This document shows positions 1 to 10,482 of a stretch of DNA of 64,000 bases, one piece after another. Each line of letters starts with the position of its first letter. Within the stretch, counting starts at the first letter, position 1. The stretch is from contig NZ_CP150951.2 in assembly GCF_038069655.2 (NCBI RefSeq), positions 682,001-746,000 on the forward strand, given 5' to 3'. The translations under genes were made by a program, and so were the position numbers. The stretch is from Yoonia sp. BS5-3 (GTDB lineage Bacteria; Pseudomonadota; Alphaproteobacteria; Rhodobacterales; Rhodobacteraceae). The notes under the pieces were generated by a model. That model did no database searches. It saw nothing but the letters and a program-made list of their open reading frames with translations, and was not told the DNA's origin.

Positions 1-40
1 GCGCATGGACAATCCCGCGCAGAGGCGCATATTGCGGGAC

Positions 41-1249
41 ATGAAGACGGATTTGATTATCGTGGGTGGTGGCCTGAACGGGCCGGCCCTAGCCTTGGCC
101 GCTGCGCAAGCAGGCTTTACCGTAACGCTGATTGATAAGCTAACCGTCGACAGGCGGAAGAAACCGGGGTTTGACGGGCGGTCATACGCCTTAGCGCTTG
201 CCTCAATGCGGCTTCTGCGGGGCATCGGGATTTGGGACATGCTGGCCGAACAGGCCCAGCCGATGCTGGAAATCAAAGTCTCAGACGGGCGCGCTGGCGA
301 AGGAGCCAGCCCGTGGATGATGCATTTTGACCATGCCGAGATCGAAGAAGGCCCAATGGGATACATGGTCGAGGACCGGCATCTGCGGCGCGCCTTTTTG
401 GATGCGATAGCGGCTGAAAAGAAGATCACGCATCTGGCAGGCCAGGCTGTGACGGCGCAGACGTGCGATGCGGCCAGTGTCACTGTCACTTTGGACAATG
501 ACAAAAAGATCGTGGGCCGCGTTCTGATCGGCTCTGATGGGCGGCAAAGCGGAACCGCAAGCCGGGCCGGGATCAAACGCACAGGTTGGGGGTACGGCCA
601 AACCGCCGTGGTCTGCGCTGTCGCCCATGAGCAGCCACACGGAGGCATCGCCCATCAGTTCTTTATGCCGGGTGGACCACTTGCGATTTTGCCGCTGACG
701 GGTAATCGCAGTTCTCTTGTTTGGAGCGAGACCGAAGACCGCGCTGCGACGCTTGCAGCAATGAATGACACCGATTTCCTGACCGCGTTGCGCCCGGCCT
801 TTGGCGACTTTCTTGGCGAAATTAGCTTAACCGGCGCGCGGTTCACCTATCCGCTGGGGCTATCGCTGGCGCAGCGTTTTGTCGCAGATCGGGTCGCTCT
901 GATTGGCGATGCAGCGCACGGGGTGCATCCGATCGCAGGGCAAGGGCTGAATGCCGGTCTGCGCGATGTGGCTGCGCTGACTGAGGTTTTATATGAGGCC
1001 CGATCCCGCGGGGAAGACATCGGCAGCGCCCAGGCCTTGGCGCGCTATGAACAATGGCGCCGTTTTGATACAACCACCTTGGCCGTGGCGACAGATACGT
1101 TCAATCGTCTGTTTTCAAATGATAACCCGTTTTTGCGGGCAGCGCGCGATATCGGCATGGGGATCGTGAATGCAGCGCCAAGCCTGCGGCGCGGCTTCAT
1201 CCGCGAAGCCGCCGGGCTGACCGGTGATCTGCCGACGCTCATGCAGTGA
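41..1249 (+). CDS. UbiH/UbiF/COQ6-family FAD-dependent monooxygenase
   Basis: Flavoprotein hydroxylase of the family that hydroxylates the ubiquinone ring. The start at 41 puts the dinucleotide-binding motif IVGGGLNGPA at the extreme N-terminus, as usual in the family; an in-frame ATG at 5 would add 12 residues with no evident role. A DR-type motif (VEDRHLRRAF) lies near residue 105, SDGRQS near 165, and the FAD-ribityl motif GDAAHGVHPIAGQGLN near 290, in the canonical order. Length (402 aa) is normal. Which ring carbon it hydroxylates (UbiH, UbiF or UbiI role) cannot be told from the sequence. It lies upstream of tamA on the same strand with a 156-bp gap. Confidence 0.85.
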   Translation: MKTDLIIVGGGLNGPALALAAAQAGFTVTLIDKLTVDRRKKPGFDGRSYALALASMRLLRGIGIWDMLAEQAQPMLEIKVSDGRAGEGASPWMMHFDHAEIEEGPMGYMVEDRHLRRAFLDAIAAEKKITHLAGQAVTAQTCDAASVTVTLDNDKKIVGRVLIGSDGRQSGTASRAGIKRTGWGYGQTAVVCAVAHEQPHGGIAHQFFMPGGPLAILPLTGNRSSLVWSETEDRAATLAAMNDTDFLTALRPAFGDFLGEISLTGARFTYPLGLSLAQRFVADRVALIGDAAHGVHPIAGQGLNAGLRDVAALTEVLYEARSRGEDIGSAQALARYEQWRRFDTTTLAVATDTFNRLFSNDNPFLRAARDIGMGIVNAAPSLRRGFIREAAGLTGDLPTLMQ

Positions 1250-1405
1250 TAGCGGGGCGAAGGAATTTCGCGAAATTCCTTCTTCCGGCCCCATCAATAC
1301 GCAGCGGATATCGGCGCAACGACGCAAGAGCATAACAGAAGTGAATAGCCAATGGCCCCGGGCCGCGATACACAATACACCAAGTCAACGAAAGAACGAT
1401 CAACG

Positions 1406-3202
1406 ATGCCATTAGGGGCTGAAAAGTTGCGATGGGCGCCGCTTGCAGCAATGCTTCTGCTATGCGCAAGCAGCCTACAAGCGCAGGAGGTTCGGCTTGT
1501 CGCCGAAAACGCGCGTGACACGCTCAACAGCGCCTCTTTGCTACGCGCTCTTGAAGATGATGCCGATCCGCAGGATTACGTGGCCGCCGCACGCGCCGAT
1601 TATCGGCGCTTGCTGACTGCGCTTTATGCCGAAGGCTATTACGGCGGCACCATCTCGATCACAGTGGACGGGGTTGAGGCAGCCAATATCGCACCGCTTG
1701 ACGCGCCTTCGGTAATCAATGAGGTCATCATCACAGTCGCACCCGGCGTCAGGTTCACCTTTGGGGATGTCAGCGTCACGCCCCTTGCACCGGGTAGCAG
1801 CTTGCCAGAAACCCTGGGACCACGTGAAACAGCAGAATCCGATGTGATCCAAAGCGCTGTCAGCGGCAGTGTCAGCAGTTGGCGCGATCTGGGCTATGCC
1901 AAGGCGCGGGTCAGCGCACAGTCGATCACCGCACGACATGACGCAGCAAAACTGGATGTCGCCGTGACCCTGACACCCGGCCCCCAACTAACCTTTGGCG
2001 CGCTCAACATCAGCGGCAACGAAGATGTGCGCACCGACCGCATTTTGGAAATCGCAGGGCTGCCGACAGGCGAAACCTATTCACCCGATGAGATCGATAC
2101 CGCCGAAAACAGGCTGCGGCGCACAGGAGCATTTTCAAGCGTTTCCATGACCGAGGCCGACGAAATCGGGACCGGTAACACGCTTGATATCAAAGCACAA
2201 ATCGCCGAAGCGAAACCAAGACGCATTGGAGTCGGTATTGAATTGTCCAGCATTGAAGGGCTAACTTTATCTTCGTTCTGGCTGCACCGGAACTGGCTCG
2301 GAGGGGCCGAACAGTTCCGGATCGATGGTGAAATCGCCGGGATCGGGGGCGAGACAGGCGGGGTCGATTATTCGCTTGGCGCCAGCTTTAACCGGCCCGC
2401 CACCTTTGGAGCAGACACCGATTTCTTCATCAATGGCGAAATATCCCGCGAAGACGAACCTGATTATCTGCTTGATAAGATCGAGGCTGAGATCGGGCTC
2501 AGCCGGATCCTCACCGAACACCTGACCGTCAGCGGCGGTGTGGGCCTGCTGACGGCCTATGAGGAAAGCGACCTGGGCACACGCGAATATACACTACTGA
2601 CCCTGCCGCTTGATGCGACCTATGACAGACGGGATTCCAGCACGAACGCCAAAAACGGCTTTTATGTCGACAGTGAGCTAACACCGTTTGTCAGCCTGTT
2701 GGGCGATGATGTGAACGGCGCGCGGTCTTTTACTGATATCCGGGGCTATTATAGCTTTGGGGAAAGTCAGGGGGTAACATTTGCTGCTCGTGGACAGATT
2801 GGCAGTGTGCTGGGTGCAGGCATTGACGAAGCGCCTGCTGACTTTCTGTTTTATTCGGGCGGCGGCGGCACTGTACGGGGGCAAGCCTATAACTCACTGG
2901 GCATCGACAGCGTCGACGGGACCGAAACGATCACAACCGGCGGGACCTCTTTCGCGGGTTTGCAGCTTGAAGCGCGGGTACAAATCCGTGAAAAAATCTC
3001 GCTTGTTGGTTTTTATGACATCGGGGCCGTGGCTGATAGCGAACTGGCTTTTGATACCGACAATTGGCACGCCGGGGCAGGGTTCGGGCTGCGCTATGAG
3101 ACCGGGATCGGACCATTGCGGCTTGATCTTGGAACACAAGCCAGCGGCGATGACGCAGGCGAAGACCTGCAAGTCTATATCGGGATAGGACAGGCATTTT
3201 GA
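1406..3202 (+). CDS. tamA: TamA, outer-membrane translocation and assembly module barrel (BamA/Omp85 superfamily)
   Basis: Outer-membrane half of the translocation and assembly module, which with TamB helps place autotransporters and lipids in the outer membrane. The ATG at 1406 gives a signal peptide (hydrophobic run LAAMLLLCASSLQAQ); an upstream in-frame ATG at 1352 would bury it behind a polar leader. Residues about 25-250 read as POTRA-like repeats and the remainder as a 16-strand-type barrel. The Omp85 signature GGGGTVRGQ is near residue 488 and the protein ends in an aromatic Phe (IGIGQAF), typical of BAM substrates. The stop codon overlaps the tamB start by one base, so the two are translationally coupled. 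Confidence 0.9.
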   Translation: MPLGAEKLRWAPLAAMLLLCASSLQAQEVRLVAENARDTLNSASLLRALEDDADPQDYVAAARADYRRLLTALYAEGYYGGTISITVDGVEAANIAPLDAPSVINEVIITVAPGVRFTFGDVSVTPLAPGSSLPETLGPRETAESDVIQSAVSGSVSSWRDLGYAKARVSAQSITARHDAAKLDVAVTLTPGPQLTFGALNISGNEDVRTDRILEIAGLPTGETYSPDEIDTAENRLRRTGAFSSVSMTEADEIGTGNTLDIKAQIAEAKPRRIGVGIELSSIEGLTLSSFWLHRNWLGGAEQFRIDGEIAGIGGETGGVDYSLGASFNRPATFGADTDFFINGEISREDEPDYLLDKIEAEIGLSRILTEHLTVSGGVGLLTAYEESDLGTREYTLLTLPLDATYDRRDSSTNAKNGFYVDSELTPFVSLLGDDVNGARSFTDIRGYYSFGESQGVTFAARGQIGSVLGAGIDEAPADFLFYSGGGGTVRGQAYNSLGIDSVDGTETITTGGTSFAGLQLEARVQIREKISLVGFYDIGAVADSELAFDTDNWHAGAGFGLRYETGIGPLRLDLGTQASGDDAGEDLQVYIGIGQAF

Positions 3203-6200
3203 TGCGGCGGATCATCATAGGTATAGTGGCACTTTGGCCGGTTTCAGGCCTGGCACAAAGCCAGGAGGAGGACGACCAGGGCTACCTGACTAACCTGATC
3301 GAAGAGAACCTGACCGGTGCTGGACGCGAAGTAGATATACGCGGGTTTGAAGGGGCGCTTAGCTCGCAGGCAACGATGGATTCGCTAACGGTCGCAGATA
3401 GCGAAGGCGTTTGGCTGACGCTCGAAGATGTGGTGCTCAGCTGGAACCGCAGCGCCCTTTTGCGCGGTGCGATTGATGTGGAAGAGCTAAGCGCAGCACG
3501 GATCATCGTCGCCCGCGCCCCTGTTTCCGAAGACAGCGGCCCCTCGCCCGAGGCACAGCCATTCTCGCTGCCCGAATTGCCCGTCAGTATTTCGCTAGGC
3601 GTGCTGAATATCGAAGATATCTCTCTTGGCGCGGAGTTTCTGGGCGAAGAGCTCAACTTCAGCCTCTCGGGGGCAGCCGAGCTAAGCGGCGGCGAAGGAT
3701 CTGCGAATATCGTCGCTGAACGGCTGGGCGAACAGCAGGGCCGGTTTGAAATTGACGGCTCTTATGTCAATGAAACCAAAACCTTGGGCATATTGCTGGA
3801 CGTGGCCGAAGGGCCGGACGGGATCGCGGCCAATCTAATCGGCCTACCTGGTAATCCAGCTATTGGTATGACGATCGAAGGAAATGCGCCACTCGATGAT
3901 TTTGCTGCGACCCTATCAATTGCAACAGACCGACAAGACCGGCTCAGCGGGAATTTTGCCCTGACCGAAACAGATGGTGAGCGGGTAATTGCATTGGATG
4001 TGGGCGGGGATATCTCACCTTTGTTTGAGCCCGAATACCAAGGCTTTTTTGGCAATGATGCCCAATTGGCCGCCCGGGTGGTTCAGACAACCGACGGGCG
4101 GATCGACATTCCCACTATTGAATTGGACGCAGGCCGGGTCGCACTGTCTGGGGCGATCCAGATTGGCGCACAAGGGTGGCCGGAACTGATCGATTTGACT
4201 GGCGGGATTACGGCCCTTGGCAACGCCCCTGTGCTGCTTCCGCTGACCGGGCCGCAAACCTATGTGGACGGCATGGATTTGGCGATCAGCTATGATGCCA
4301 GTGTTTCCGAAGACTGGCAGGCCGATATCACCATCGATCAATTTGACAGACCCGGCCTCGGGATTGATCAGCTGAGCCTGCAAGGGGGCGGTTTGCTACG
4401 CCCCGGCGAAGGGGCCGATATTGGTGAGGTAACAGTCAACCTGCGCTATGCGGCCGAAGGGCTGCAACTGGACGATGCGGGCGCCGCCGAAGCCTTTGGT
4501 GACACAATCGAGGGCGTCTTCGAAGCCGCGCGCACCGAGGGCGAAGCGACGCGTATTTCACGCCTAACCTTGACCGGTGCCGGGATTGAAAGCAGCGCAG
4601 AGGCGACAATCGTGGGGGCAAGCAGCGGCTTTCAAACCAGCGCCGCTTTGAACATGCAGGTGACTGGGCTTGAAAGGTTCTCAACCCTGATCGGACAAGA
4701 GATCAGCGGCGCAGCTGAGCTGGGCGTCCTTGCACAGACGACGCCGCTTGATGGGCTGTTCAACATCGTTGTGACGGGTCAAACCAATGATCTGTCTGTC
4801 GGTGTAACGCAGGCCGACGCGGTGTTGGCAGGTACAGGCACAATATCGGCGGCAGCAATACGCGACACCGAGGGCACCCGGCTGGAAACGCTCCGGATTG
4901 AAACCGATGCGGCCACCATCACGGCAGATGGGGAACTGACCAGCAATGGTAGCGATGGAACGCTGGATGCGCGGCTAAACGATTTGGATATCGTGCTATC
5001 CGGCCTGCGCGGCCCCGCGACAATCGCGGGCGAAGTGACACAGTCCGGCGATGGGGTGATCAGCTTTCAGCTTGACGGCACCGGGCCCGCCACCCGTTTT
5101 GAAACCAGCGGCACGGCGACCCCGGCAGAAACAGGCCAGACAATCGCCGCTCAGGTCAGTGCTGATATCAGCGATCTCAGCCGCTACGCAATGCTGGCGG
5201 ACAGACCGCTGAGCGGTGCAACACGACTTGAGATCGGCGGCACGCTGGAAACAGATGGGCTGCTTTTCGATCTGGATGTGACCGGCGCAACGCAAGATAT
5301 CGTCACCGGGATCGACAGGGCCGATCCTTTTCTGGCAGGCACGGGCCGATTGGCTGCCGGTGTCGCCCGCAGCGATGCGCAGCAATTTCAAATCAGCGGG
5401 CTCGGCCTGCAAACGCCCGCTATCAGCATTGCAGGCGGTGCCGATCTGGACTTCAGCGCCGGCCAGCAGGCCGATCTGGATATCCGGATCAATGATGCAG
5501 GTCTTTTGGACCCAAGCCTGTCTGGGCCGATCACCCTGTCGCTCGAAGGGGCGCCTGGATCCGATGACGCAACCGAAACGGCTCTGCGGATCAACGGGCC
5601 AGATACAGCCGTCAGCTTTGATGGCACGATCGGCGGGCCAAGCAGCGGTTACCTAATCAGCGGCGATCTGACGGCCGAGGCCGCGGATTTGGGCACCTAT
5701 GCCAGTCTTATTGGGCAGCCGCTTGACGGCGGCGTGTCATTGACCGCATCAGGCGAAGCACAACCTGATCTCAGCCTCTTTGATGCGCAAATCAGCCTGC
5801 AAAGCCAGGATCTTGCGATTGGAAACAGCACGGTTGATCCGCTTCTGGCCGGGACAGGACGGATCAATGCCAGCATCGGCCAGACCGAAGACGGGTTGGC
5901 CGTACGCACGCTTGAGATTTCGACCCCAGAAATATCCATCGTGGGTGCGCTGAACGGGGCAGCAGGCCATGGGCAAGGACGGTTTAACGCCAGCCTGCGG
6001 GATGTCGGGGTGCTGACAGATCAGATCAGCGGCCCGATTCGGGCAACAGGTAGCGCGTCATTGGATGAGAATGGCAATTGGGGCCTTGATGCAACTGGTA
6101 CTGGACCCGGCGGGCTTGGGGCGCAGGTCGCAGGGCAAGTCGGGGCTGACGGAACGCTGAATATTGATATCGACGGCAGCGCACCACTGGCGCTGGCCAA

Positions 6201-7455
6201 TAATGCAATTGATCCACGGCGGCTAAGCGGGCAGGCCAATTTTGATCTTGGTATCAACGGACCGGCAGCGCTGACATCGCTTGGTGGACAAATTACATTC
6301 AGCAATGGGCGGTTGGCCGCCCCCAGCCTCGGCGAGGCGCTGACAGACATCACTGGGCAAATCGGGCTAAACGGGGGGACCGCACAAATCGATCTGGACA
6401 CGCGGGTGGAAAGCGGCGGATCGATCAGTATCGACGGGCCGGTGTCGCTGACTGGCACAAATGATGCTGATATCACGGTCGATATCAATGATGTGGTTTT
6501 GCAAGACCCTGAACTTTATACAAGTTCCATCGATGGAACAGTAACGATCATCGGGGCGCTACAAGGCGGAGCGCGCGTACGCGGACGGCTAACCCTTGGG
6601 GAAACCGATGTCAGGGTGCCGTCTTCCAGCATCAGCACCTTGGGCGATTTGCCTGATGTGACTCATATCGGAGCGGGAACGCCAGTGCGGCAAACGCTTT
6701 CGCGCGCTGGCGTGCTGGGGCAAAGCAGCTCTGGCAGTGGGGGAGCAGGTGGCAGTCAAGACTATCCGCTGGATATCCGGATCAGCGCGCCTTCACGGAT
6801 CTTCATCCGGGGACGCGGGCTTGATGCGGAATTGGGCGGCGAGCTGACGATCGGTGGCACATCATCAAATGTTATCCCCGTTGGGGAATTTGCGCTAGTC
6901 CGCGGACGGCTTGACATACTACAACAACGGTTCGATCTGGACGAAGGGATCGTCACGCTGCAAGGGGATTTCGAACCCTATTTGCGGCTTGTAGCCACGA
7001 CCGAAACCGAAAACGGAACAACCATCAGCATCATTATCGAAGGCCCTGCGAGCGAGCCCGAAGTCACCTTTGAATCCAGTCCGCAACTGCCGCAAGATGA
7101 AGTCTTGTCGCAATTGATCTTTGGCCGTGATCTGGATAGTATCAGCCCGCTGCAAGCGGTGCAGCTGGCCTCGGCGATCAGTACTTTGGCCGGACGGGGC
7201 GGCGGCGCACTGGATCGGCTACGCGAAAGCGTCGGTCTTGATGATTTCGATGTCACCACCGATGATGAAGGGGAAACTGAATTACGGGCCGGTAAATACC
7301 TGTCAGACAATGTCTATACCGATGTGACCGTCGGCTCTGACGGCGGCACCGAAATCAATCTCAACCTCGATATTACTGACGAAATCACGGCAAAGGGCAG
7401 CGTCGATCAGGATGGCGAAACCGGGATCGGGCTGTTTTTTGAACGGGATTATTAA
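3202..7455 (+). CDS. tamB: TamB, inner-membrane-anchored AsmA-like / DUF490 protein
   Basis: 1417-residue partner of TamA that spans the periplasm as a lipid-binding beta-taco. The ATG at 3202 shares its A with the tamA TGA; a TTG one codon upstream is also possible. The N-terminus (RRIIIGIVALWPVSGLAQ) looks more like a cleavable signal peptide than a retained anchor, so the anchoring mode is uncertain. The long middle is beta-rich and contains at least three recognisable repeats of about 170 residues, each with the phrase LAGTGR/T. The conserved C-terminal TamB domain includes PASEPEVTFESSPQLPQDEV and LSQLIFGRDL (residues about 1280-1310) and ends in a barrel-like FFERDY. No frameshift is seen. 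Confidence 0.92.
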   Translation: MRRIIIGIVALWPVSGLAQSQEEDDQGYLTNLIEENLTGAGREVDIRGFEGALSSQATMDSLTVADSEGVWLTLEDVVLSWNRSALLRGAIDVEELSAARIIVARAPVSEDSGPSPEAQPFSLPELPVSISLGVLNIEDISLGAEFLGEELNFSLSGAAELSGGEGSANIVAERLGEQQGRFEIDGSYVNETKTLGILLDVAEGPDGIAANLIGLPGNPAIGMTIEGNAPLDDFAATLSIATDRQDRLSGNFALTETDGERVIALDVGGDISPLFEPEYQGFFGNDAQLAARVVQTTDGRIDIPTIELDAGRVALSGAIQIGAQGWPELIDLTGGITALGNAPVLLPLTGPQTYVDGMDLAISYDASVSEDWQADITIDQFDRPGLGIDQLSLQGGGLLRPGEGADIGEVTVNLRYAAEGLQLDDAGAAEAFGDTIEGVFEAARTEGEATRISRLTLTGAGIESSAEATIVGASSGFQTSAALNMQVTGLERFSTLIGQEISGAAELGVLAQTTPLDGLFNIVVTGQTNDLSVGVTQADAVLAGTGTISAAAIRDTEGTRLETLRIETDAATITADGELTSNGSDGTLDARLNDLDIVLSGLRGPATIAGEVTQSGDGVISFQLDGTGPATRFETSGTATPAETGQTIAAQVSADISDLSRYAMLADRPLSGATRLEIGGTLETDGLLFDLDVTGATQDIVTGIDRADPFLAGTGRLAAGVARSDAQQFQISGLGLQTPAISIAGGADLDFSAGQQADLDIRINDAGLLDPSLSGPITLSLEGAPGSDDATETALRINGPDTAVSFDGTIGGPSSGYLISGDLTAEAADLGTYASLIGQPLDGGVSLTASGEAQPDLSLFDAQISLQSQDLAIGNSTVDPLLAGTGRINASIGQTEDGLAVRTLEISTPEISIVGALNGAAGHGQGRFNASLRDVGVLTDQISGPIRATGSASLDENGNWGLDATGTGPGGLGAQVAGQVGADGTLNIDIDGSAPLALANNAIDPRRLSGQANFDLGINGPAALTSLGGQITFSNGRLAAPSLGEALTDITGQIGLNGGTAQIDLDTRVESGGSISIDGPVSLTGTNDADITVDINDVVLQDPELYTSSIDGTVTIIGALQGGARVRGRLTLGETDVRVPSSSISTLGDLPDVTHIGAGTPVRQTLSRAGVLGQSSSGSGGAGGSQDYPLDIRISAPSRIFIRGRGLDAELGGELTIGGTSSNVIPVGEFALVRGRLDILQQRFDLDEGIVTLQGDFEPYLRLVATTETENGTTISIIIEGPASEPEVTFESSPQLPQDEVLSQLIFGRDLDSISPLQAVQLASAISTLAGRGGGALDRLRESVGLDDFDVTTDDEGETELRAGKYLSDNVYTDVTVGSDGGTEINLNLDITDEITAKGSVDQDGETGIGLFFERDY

Positions 7456-7661
7456 GGCAAATTAGACATGCCCACAAAGTCCCAGCGTCGCCAGCCTTGT
7501 TCGGATTAGGTCGCTGAAGTGAATTATCGGCGTATCGGGACATGACCGAGAATGATACAATTGCAAACGGGGCTACGCATTGACCAAGCTCCTAGGGCGA
7601 TCGTGACACGAGTGCGCCCTTCGCTGTATCGTCATTTGCCCAGATTTGCCACGCCCCATTT

Positions 7662-8606
7662 CTACATCCGGCTGCGCCACAGGTCACCAGCTTGTTTTCG
7701 TTTGCTGACAGCCCTTGGTTGCGGCACATAGGATTGTGGCGCTGCCGTTCTTTGCCTGACCGGCGCATATGCAGACCGTTTGAGATATGCATAAGTCGCA
7801 CCTGCCGCTTGGATGCTTTGCATCCATATCAAAGCGAAGACCGCAAGGATGTAAAAATAGACAGCATCCCAATTTAGCGCCCCTGTCCATCGATCAAAGA
7901 GGGGGTTTTGTCCGTTGACCCGCATCGTTTCCAGCCGGTCACCTAGGTCGAACATCTCCGCTACGGTGCTGAGCCCCCAGTATAGCGCCAACAGTGACCC
8001 TGCAGAGGCCAGCACAACAAGCAGGAGTGGCACAAAGCTGGTTCCTGCCCCGTTGAAAGGCGTGTGACGTCCCCCCGCTGGATCAACTCCGACAGCCGCG
8101 CCGCCCATTGCGCCAAGCATCATTGCGCGCGCAATCGCCACCGGCCCAAAGATACTGGCGAAAGCAAGTGCGGGCGTCTGCCAGTCTTCCCCATCATAGG
8201 CGACCTGTTGAATATTTGCGAAAGGGTCAGCCCAGTTCACGTCAAAGCCACTGGCTATCCAAACAAAACCGACAACGACCCAAAGAAGGCTGATCAGAAG
8301 GCATTCCACAATACCGTACAATAGGACGCTCCCGACGAGGCCAGAGGCCCTATCGTCTCTGGGCCGCCCCTTGATCTGCAGCCCAAGCCGGGTGCCGATG
8401 ATCACAGCAATCAGAGAAAAGGACGTCAGACCTAACGGGCCCCCGATCGCAAATCCGATCAACGGATTAACGACCATCGCGATCATCATAATCACCCCGA
8501 AAATCAGGCCTAATAACAAGCTGTAAAGAAAAATAATGGGGAACATCAACAACAGGGGAAACACAATACCAAGAGACAGAACAAGCGAACGTATCAATAA
8601 AAGCAA
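7662..8606 (-). CDS. Multi-pass membrane protein of unknown function
   Basis: A 314-residue protein not recognised as any named family. It has about six hydrophobic segments: two in residues 4-75, one near 95-118, one near 150-175, one at 195-215 and one at 245-270. The C-terminal 40 residues are basic and Pro/Gln-rich, probably cytoplasmic. The start is TTG at 8606, supported by a purine-rich ribosome site (AGAGGTG) six bases upstream, with no better ATG nearby. It reads away from ggt and ends 200 bp from the tamB stop, so it is probably a single-gene unit. Transporter accessory or envelope roles are possible but nothing in the sequence decides this. Confidence 0.75.
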   Translation of the reverse strand: MLLLIRSLVLSLGIVFPLLLMFPIIFLYSLLLGLIFGVIMMIAMVVNPLIGFAIGGPLGLTSFSLIAVIIGTRLGLQIKGRPRDDRASGLVGSVLLYGIVECLLISLLWVVVGFVWIASGFDVNWADPFANIQQVAYDGEDWQTPALAFASIFGPVAIARAMMLGAMGGAAVGVDPAGGRHTPFNGAGTSFVPLLLVVLASAGSLLALYWGLSTVAEMFDLGDRLETMRVNGQNPLFDRWTGALNWDAVYFYILAVFALIWMQSIQAAGATYAYLKRSAYAPVRQRTAAPQSYVPQPRAVSKRKQAGDLWRSRM

Positions 8607-8765
8607 GACGCACCTCTTCTATAAAAATCCAACGAATTGATCACAAATAAGTGAAATCAATGGGTTTGCGGGTTTTACCTAGATAGAGTGTTCGTCTTCG
8701 CAATACCGAGACGGAACAAAAGTTCATGTTTTGCAAAAACTTGGCGGGTTTCGGCAAATAGCCGC

Positions 8766-10352
8766 TTATTTTTCGCCTTTAATACCCCATTGCGCAGCCG
8801 TCTTTGCGTGGATCACTACCCCCTTCCAGCACGCCATCTTCGTGTAGCAGGATGGCTTGAGCCCCCCAATTGCTGTTTGCGGGGTTTGCACGTTGTGGCC
8901 AAGGTCGCTGAGTTCTGCGCGCACGCTCTCGCTATAGCCAGTTTCCACGTTCAACACGTCCCCTTCGGCAAAGCATCGCGGCGCATCCATGGCAGCTTGC
9001 GGGCTAAGCCCGAAATCGCAAATGTTGGTCACGAAACGCGCGTGCCCTGTGGATTGGTATTGCCCGCCCATGACGCCGAAAGGCATCAGCACCTCGCACT
9101 GCTTTTTCAGCATTGCGGGGATGATCGTGTGCATGGGACGCTTGCCGGGGCCGACCTCATTCGGATGCCCCTGTTCCAGGGTGAACCCCGCGCCCCGGTT
9201 CTGGAACAACACCCCGAATTTATCCGATGCGATCCCGGACCCGAAGCTGTGGAAGACCGAATAGATCAAAGACACGCACATCCGGTCTTTGTCCACGACG
9301 GTGATGTAGATCGTGTCTTTATGCACCGCTTCCGCCCCCGGCACCGCGCCCGGCATCGCTTTACCCGGGTCGATCAGCGCGGCCAGCTTGGCGGCTGTTT
9401 CCGGTGCCGTCATATGATCGAGCCGCGTCATGTGGTCCGGATCTGCCAGGAACCGGTTGCGCGCGTTATAGGCCAGCTTGGTCGCCTCGGCCTCAATATG
9501 GGCGCGCTGGGTGCCCCATGGATCCATGTCCGCGATGTCAAAATGTTTGAGCATGTTCAACAGTAGGATCGCCGTGGCACCCTGCCCGTTGGGTGGATGC
9601 TCAAACAGGTCCACTCCGCCATAGTCCCCGGTGATTGGCGTGGTGTAGTCGCAGCGCGTGTTCGCAAAATCGTCCAGCGTGTGGCAGCCGCCCAGCGCGC
9701 GCAGACTGTTGACCATGTCTTCGGCCACTTCGCCTTCGTAGAAACCGGCCCGGTCCTCCATCCCGATTTCGCGCAACACCTTGGCCTGCCCCGGTGCCCT
9801 AAAGATTTGCCCCGGCGTCGGGGCGGCGCCATTCATCAAAAACAAATCACGCGCATGGCCCGAGAGGTTCCCCGTGGCTTGCCCCCAGTCAGAGGCCACC
9901 CGTTCGGCCACGGGCACCCCGGCCTCGGCATAGTGGATCGCAGGAGCGAGGATCGATTTGAGCCCGATTTTTCCCCAGTCTTTGGAGAGCGTGCAAAAGG
10001 CATCAACCGCGCCAGGGATGCTGATAGCGTCCACTGAATAGGGCGCGATGGTATCGCCTTTCGCCCGCAGTGCCTCTGCATCGATGCCTGCGGGTGCCCG
10101 GCCTGATCCGTTCAGCGCCATGACCTCATCCGACCCAGGCGGCGTGAACAGCACAAAGCAATCCCCGCCGATCCCAGTCATTTGCGGCTCACAAAACCCC
10201 AAGAGCACCGCACCTGCGATGGCCGCATCCATGGCGTTTCCCCCAGCCTCAAGCATTTGCACGGCGGTTTTGGCCGCAAGCGGGTGTGACGTGGCGCACA
10301 TGCCGTTGGTCGCATAGACCGCCGAGCGACCGGGTTTGTGGAAATCACGCAT
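8766..10352 (-). CDS. Gamma-glutamyltransferase family protein (Ntn hydrolase)
   Basis: Member of the GGT family, made as one chain and cleaved by autoproteolysis before a catalytic threonine. That residue is T347 (context KDTIYITVVDKD), aligning with the TTHYSVVD start of the small subunit in E. coli GGT. The N-terminal region has the family phrases CATSHPLAAKTAVQMLEAGG and NAMDAAIAGAVLLGF, and the C-terminal region FGVMGGQYQSTGHARFVTN. No signal peptide is visible, so this is a cytosolic GGT-like enzyme; the family also contains acylases, and the true substrate (glutathione, other gamma-glutamyl amides, cephalosporin-type amides) cannot be read off. It is divergent from the thiolase gene across a 130-bp gap. 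Confidence 0.88.
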   Translation of the reverse strand: MRDFHKPGRSAVYATNGMCATSHPLAAKTAVQMLEAGGNAMDAAIAGAVLLGFCEPQMTGIGGDCFVLFTPPGSDEVMALNGSGRAPAGIDAEALRAKGDTIAPYSVDAISIPGAVDAFCTLSKDWGKIGLKSILAPAIHYAEAGVPVAERVASDWGQATGNLSGHARDLFLMNGAAPTPGQIFRAPGQAKVLREIGMEDRAGFYEGEVAEDMVNSLRALGGCHTLDDFANTRCDYTTPITGDYGGVDLFEHPPNGQGATAILLLNMLKHFDIADMDPWGTQRAHIEAEATKLAYNARNRFLADPDHMTRLDHMTAPETAAKLAALIDPGKAMPGAVPGAEAVHKDTIYITVVDKDRMCVSLIYSVFHSFGSGIASDKFGVLFQNRGAGFTLEQGHPNEVGPGKRPMHTIIPAMLKKQCEVLMPFGVMGGQYQSTGHARFVTNICDFGLSPQAAMDAPRCFAEGDVLNVETGYSESVRAELSDLGHNVQTPQTAIGGLKPSCYTKMACWKGVVIHAKTAAQWGIKGEK

Positions 10353-10482
10353 GGGATGTGACCTTTCTTGATGATCCGTTGAAATCTAGGCGCTTTGTTG
10401 GGCAGTGCAATGCAAATCTATGCTATTGTCTTTGTGTCAGGCGCACGTAGCCTGCGGTTACGTGGAAAGGGAGGAATCACAT

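Noticed and set aside
8688..9566. 292-aa plus-strand ORF opposite the gamma-glutamyltransferase
   Set aside because: Overlaps a well-supported gene and has no conserved content.
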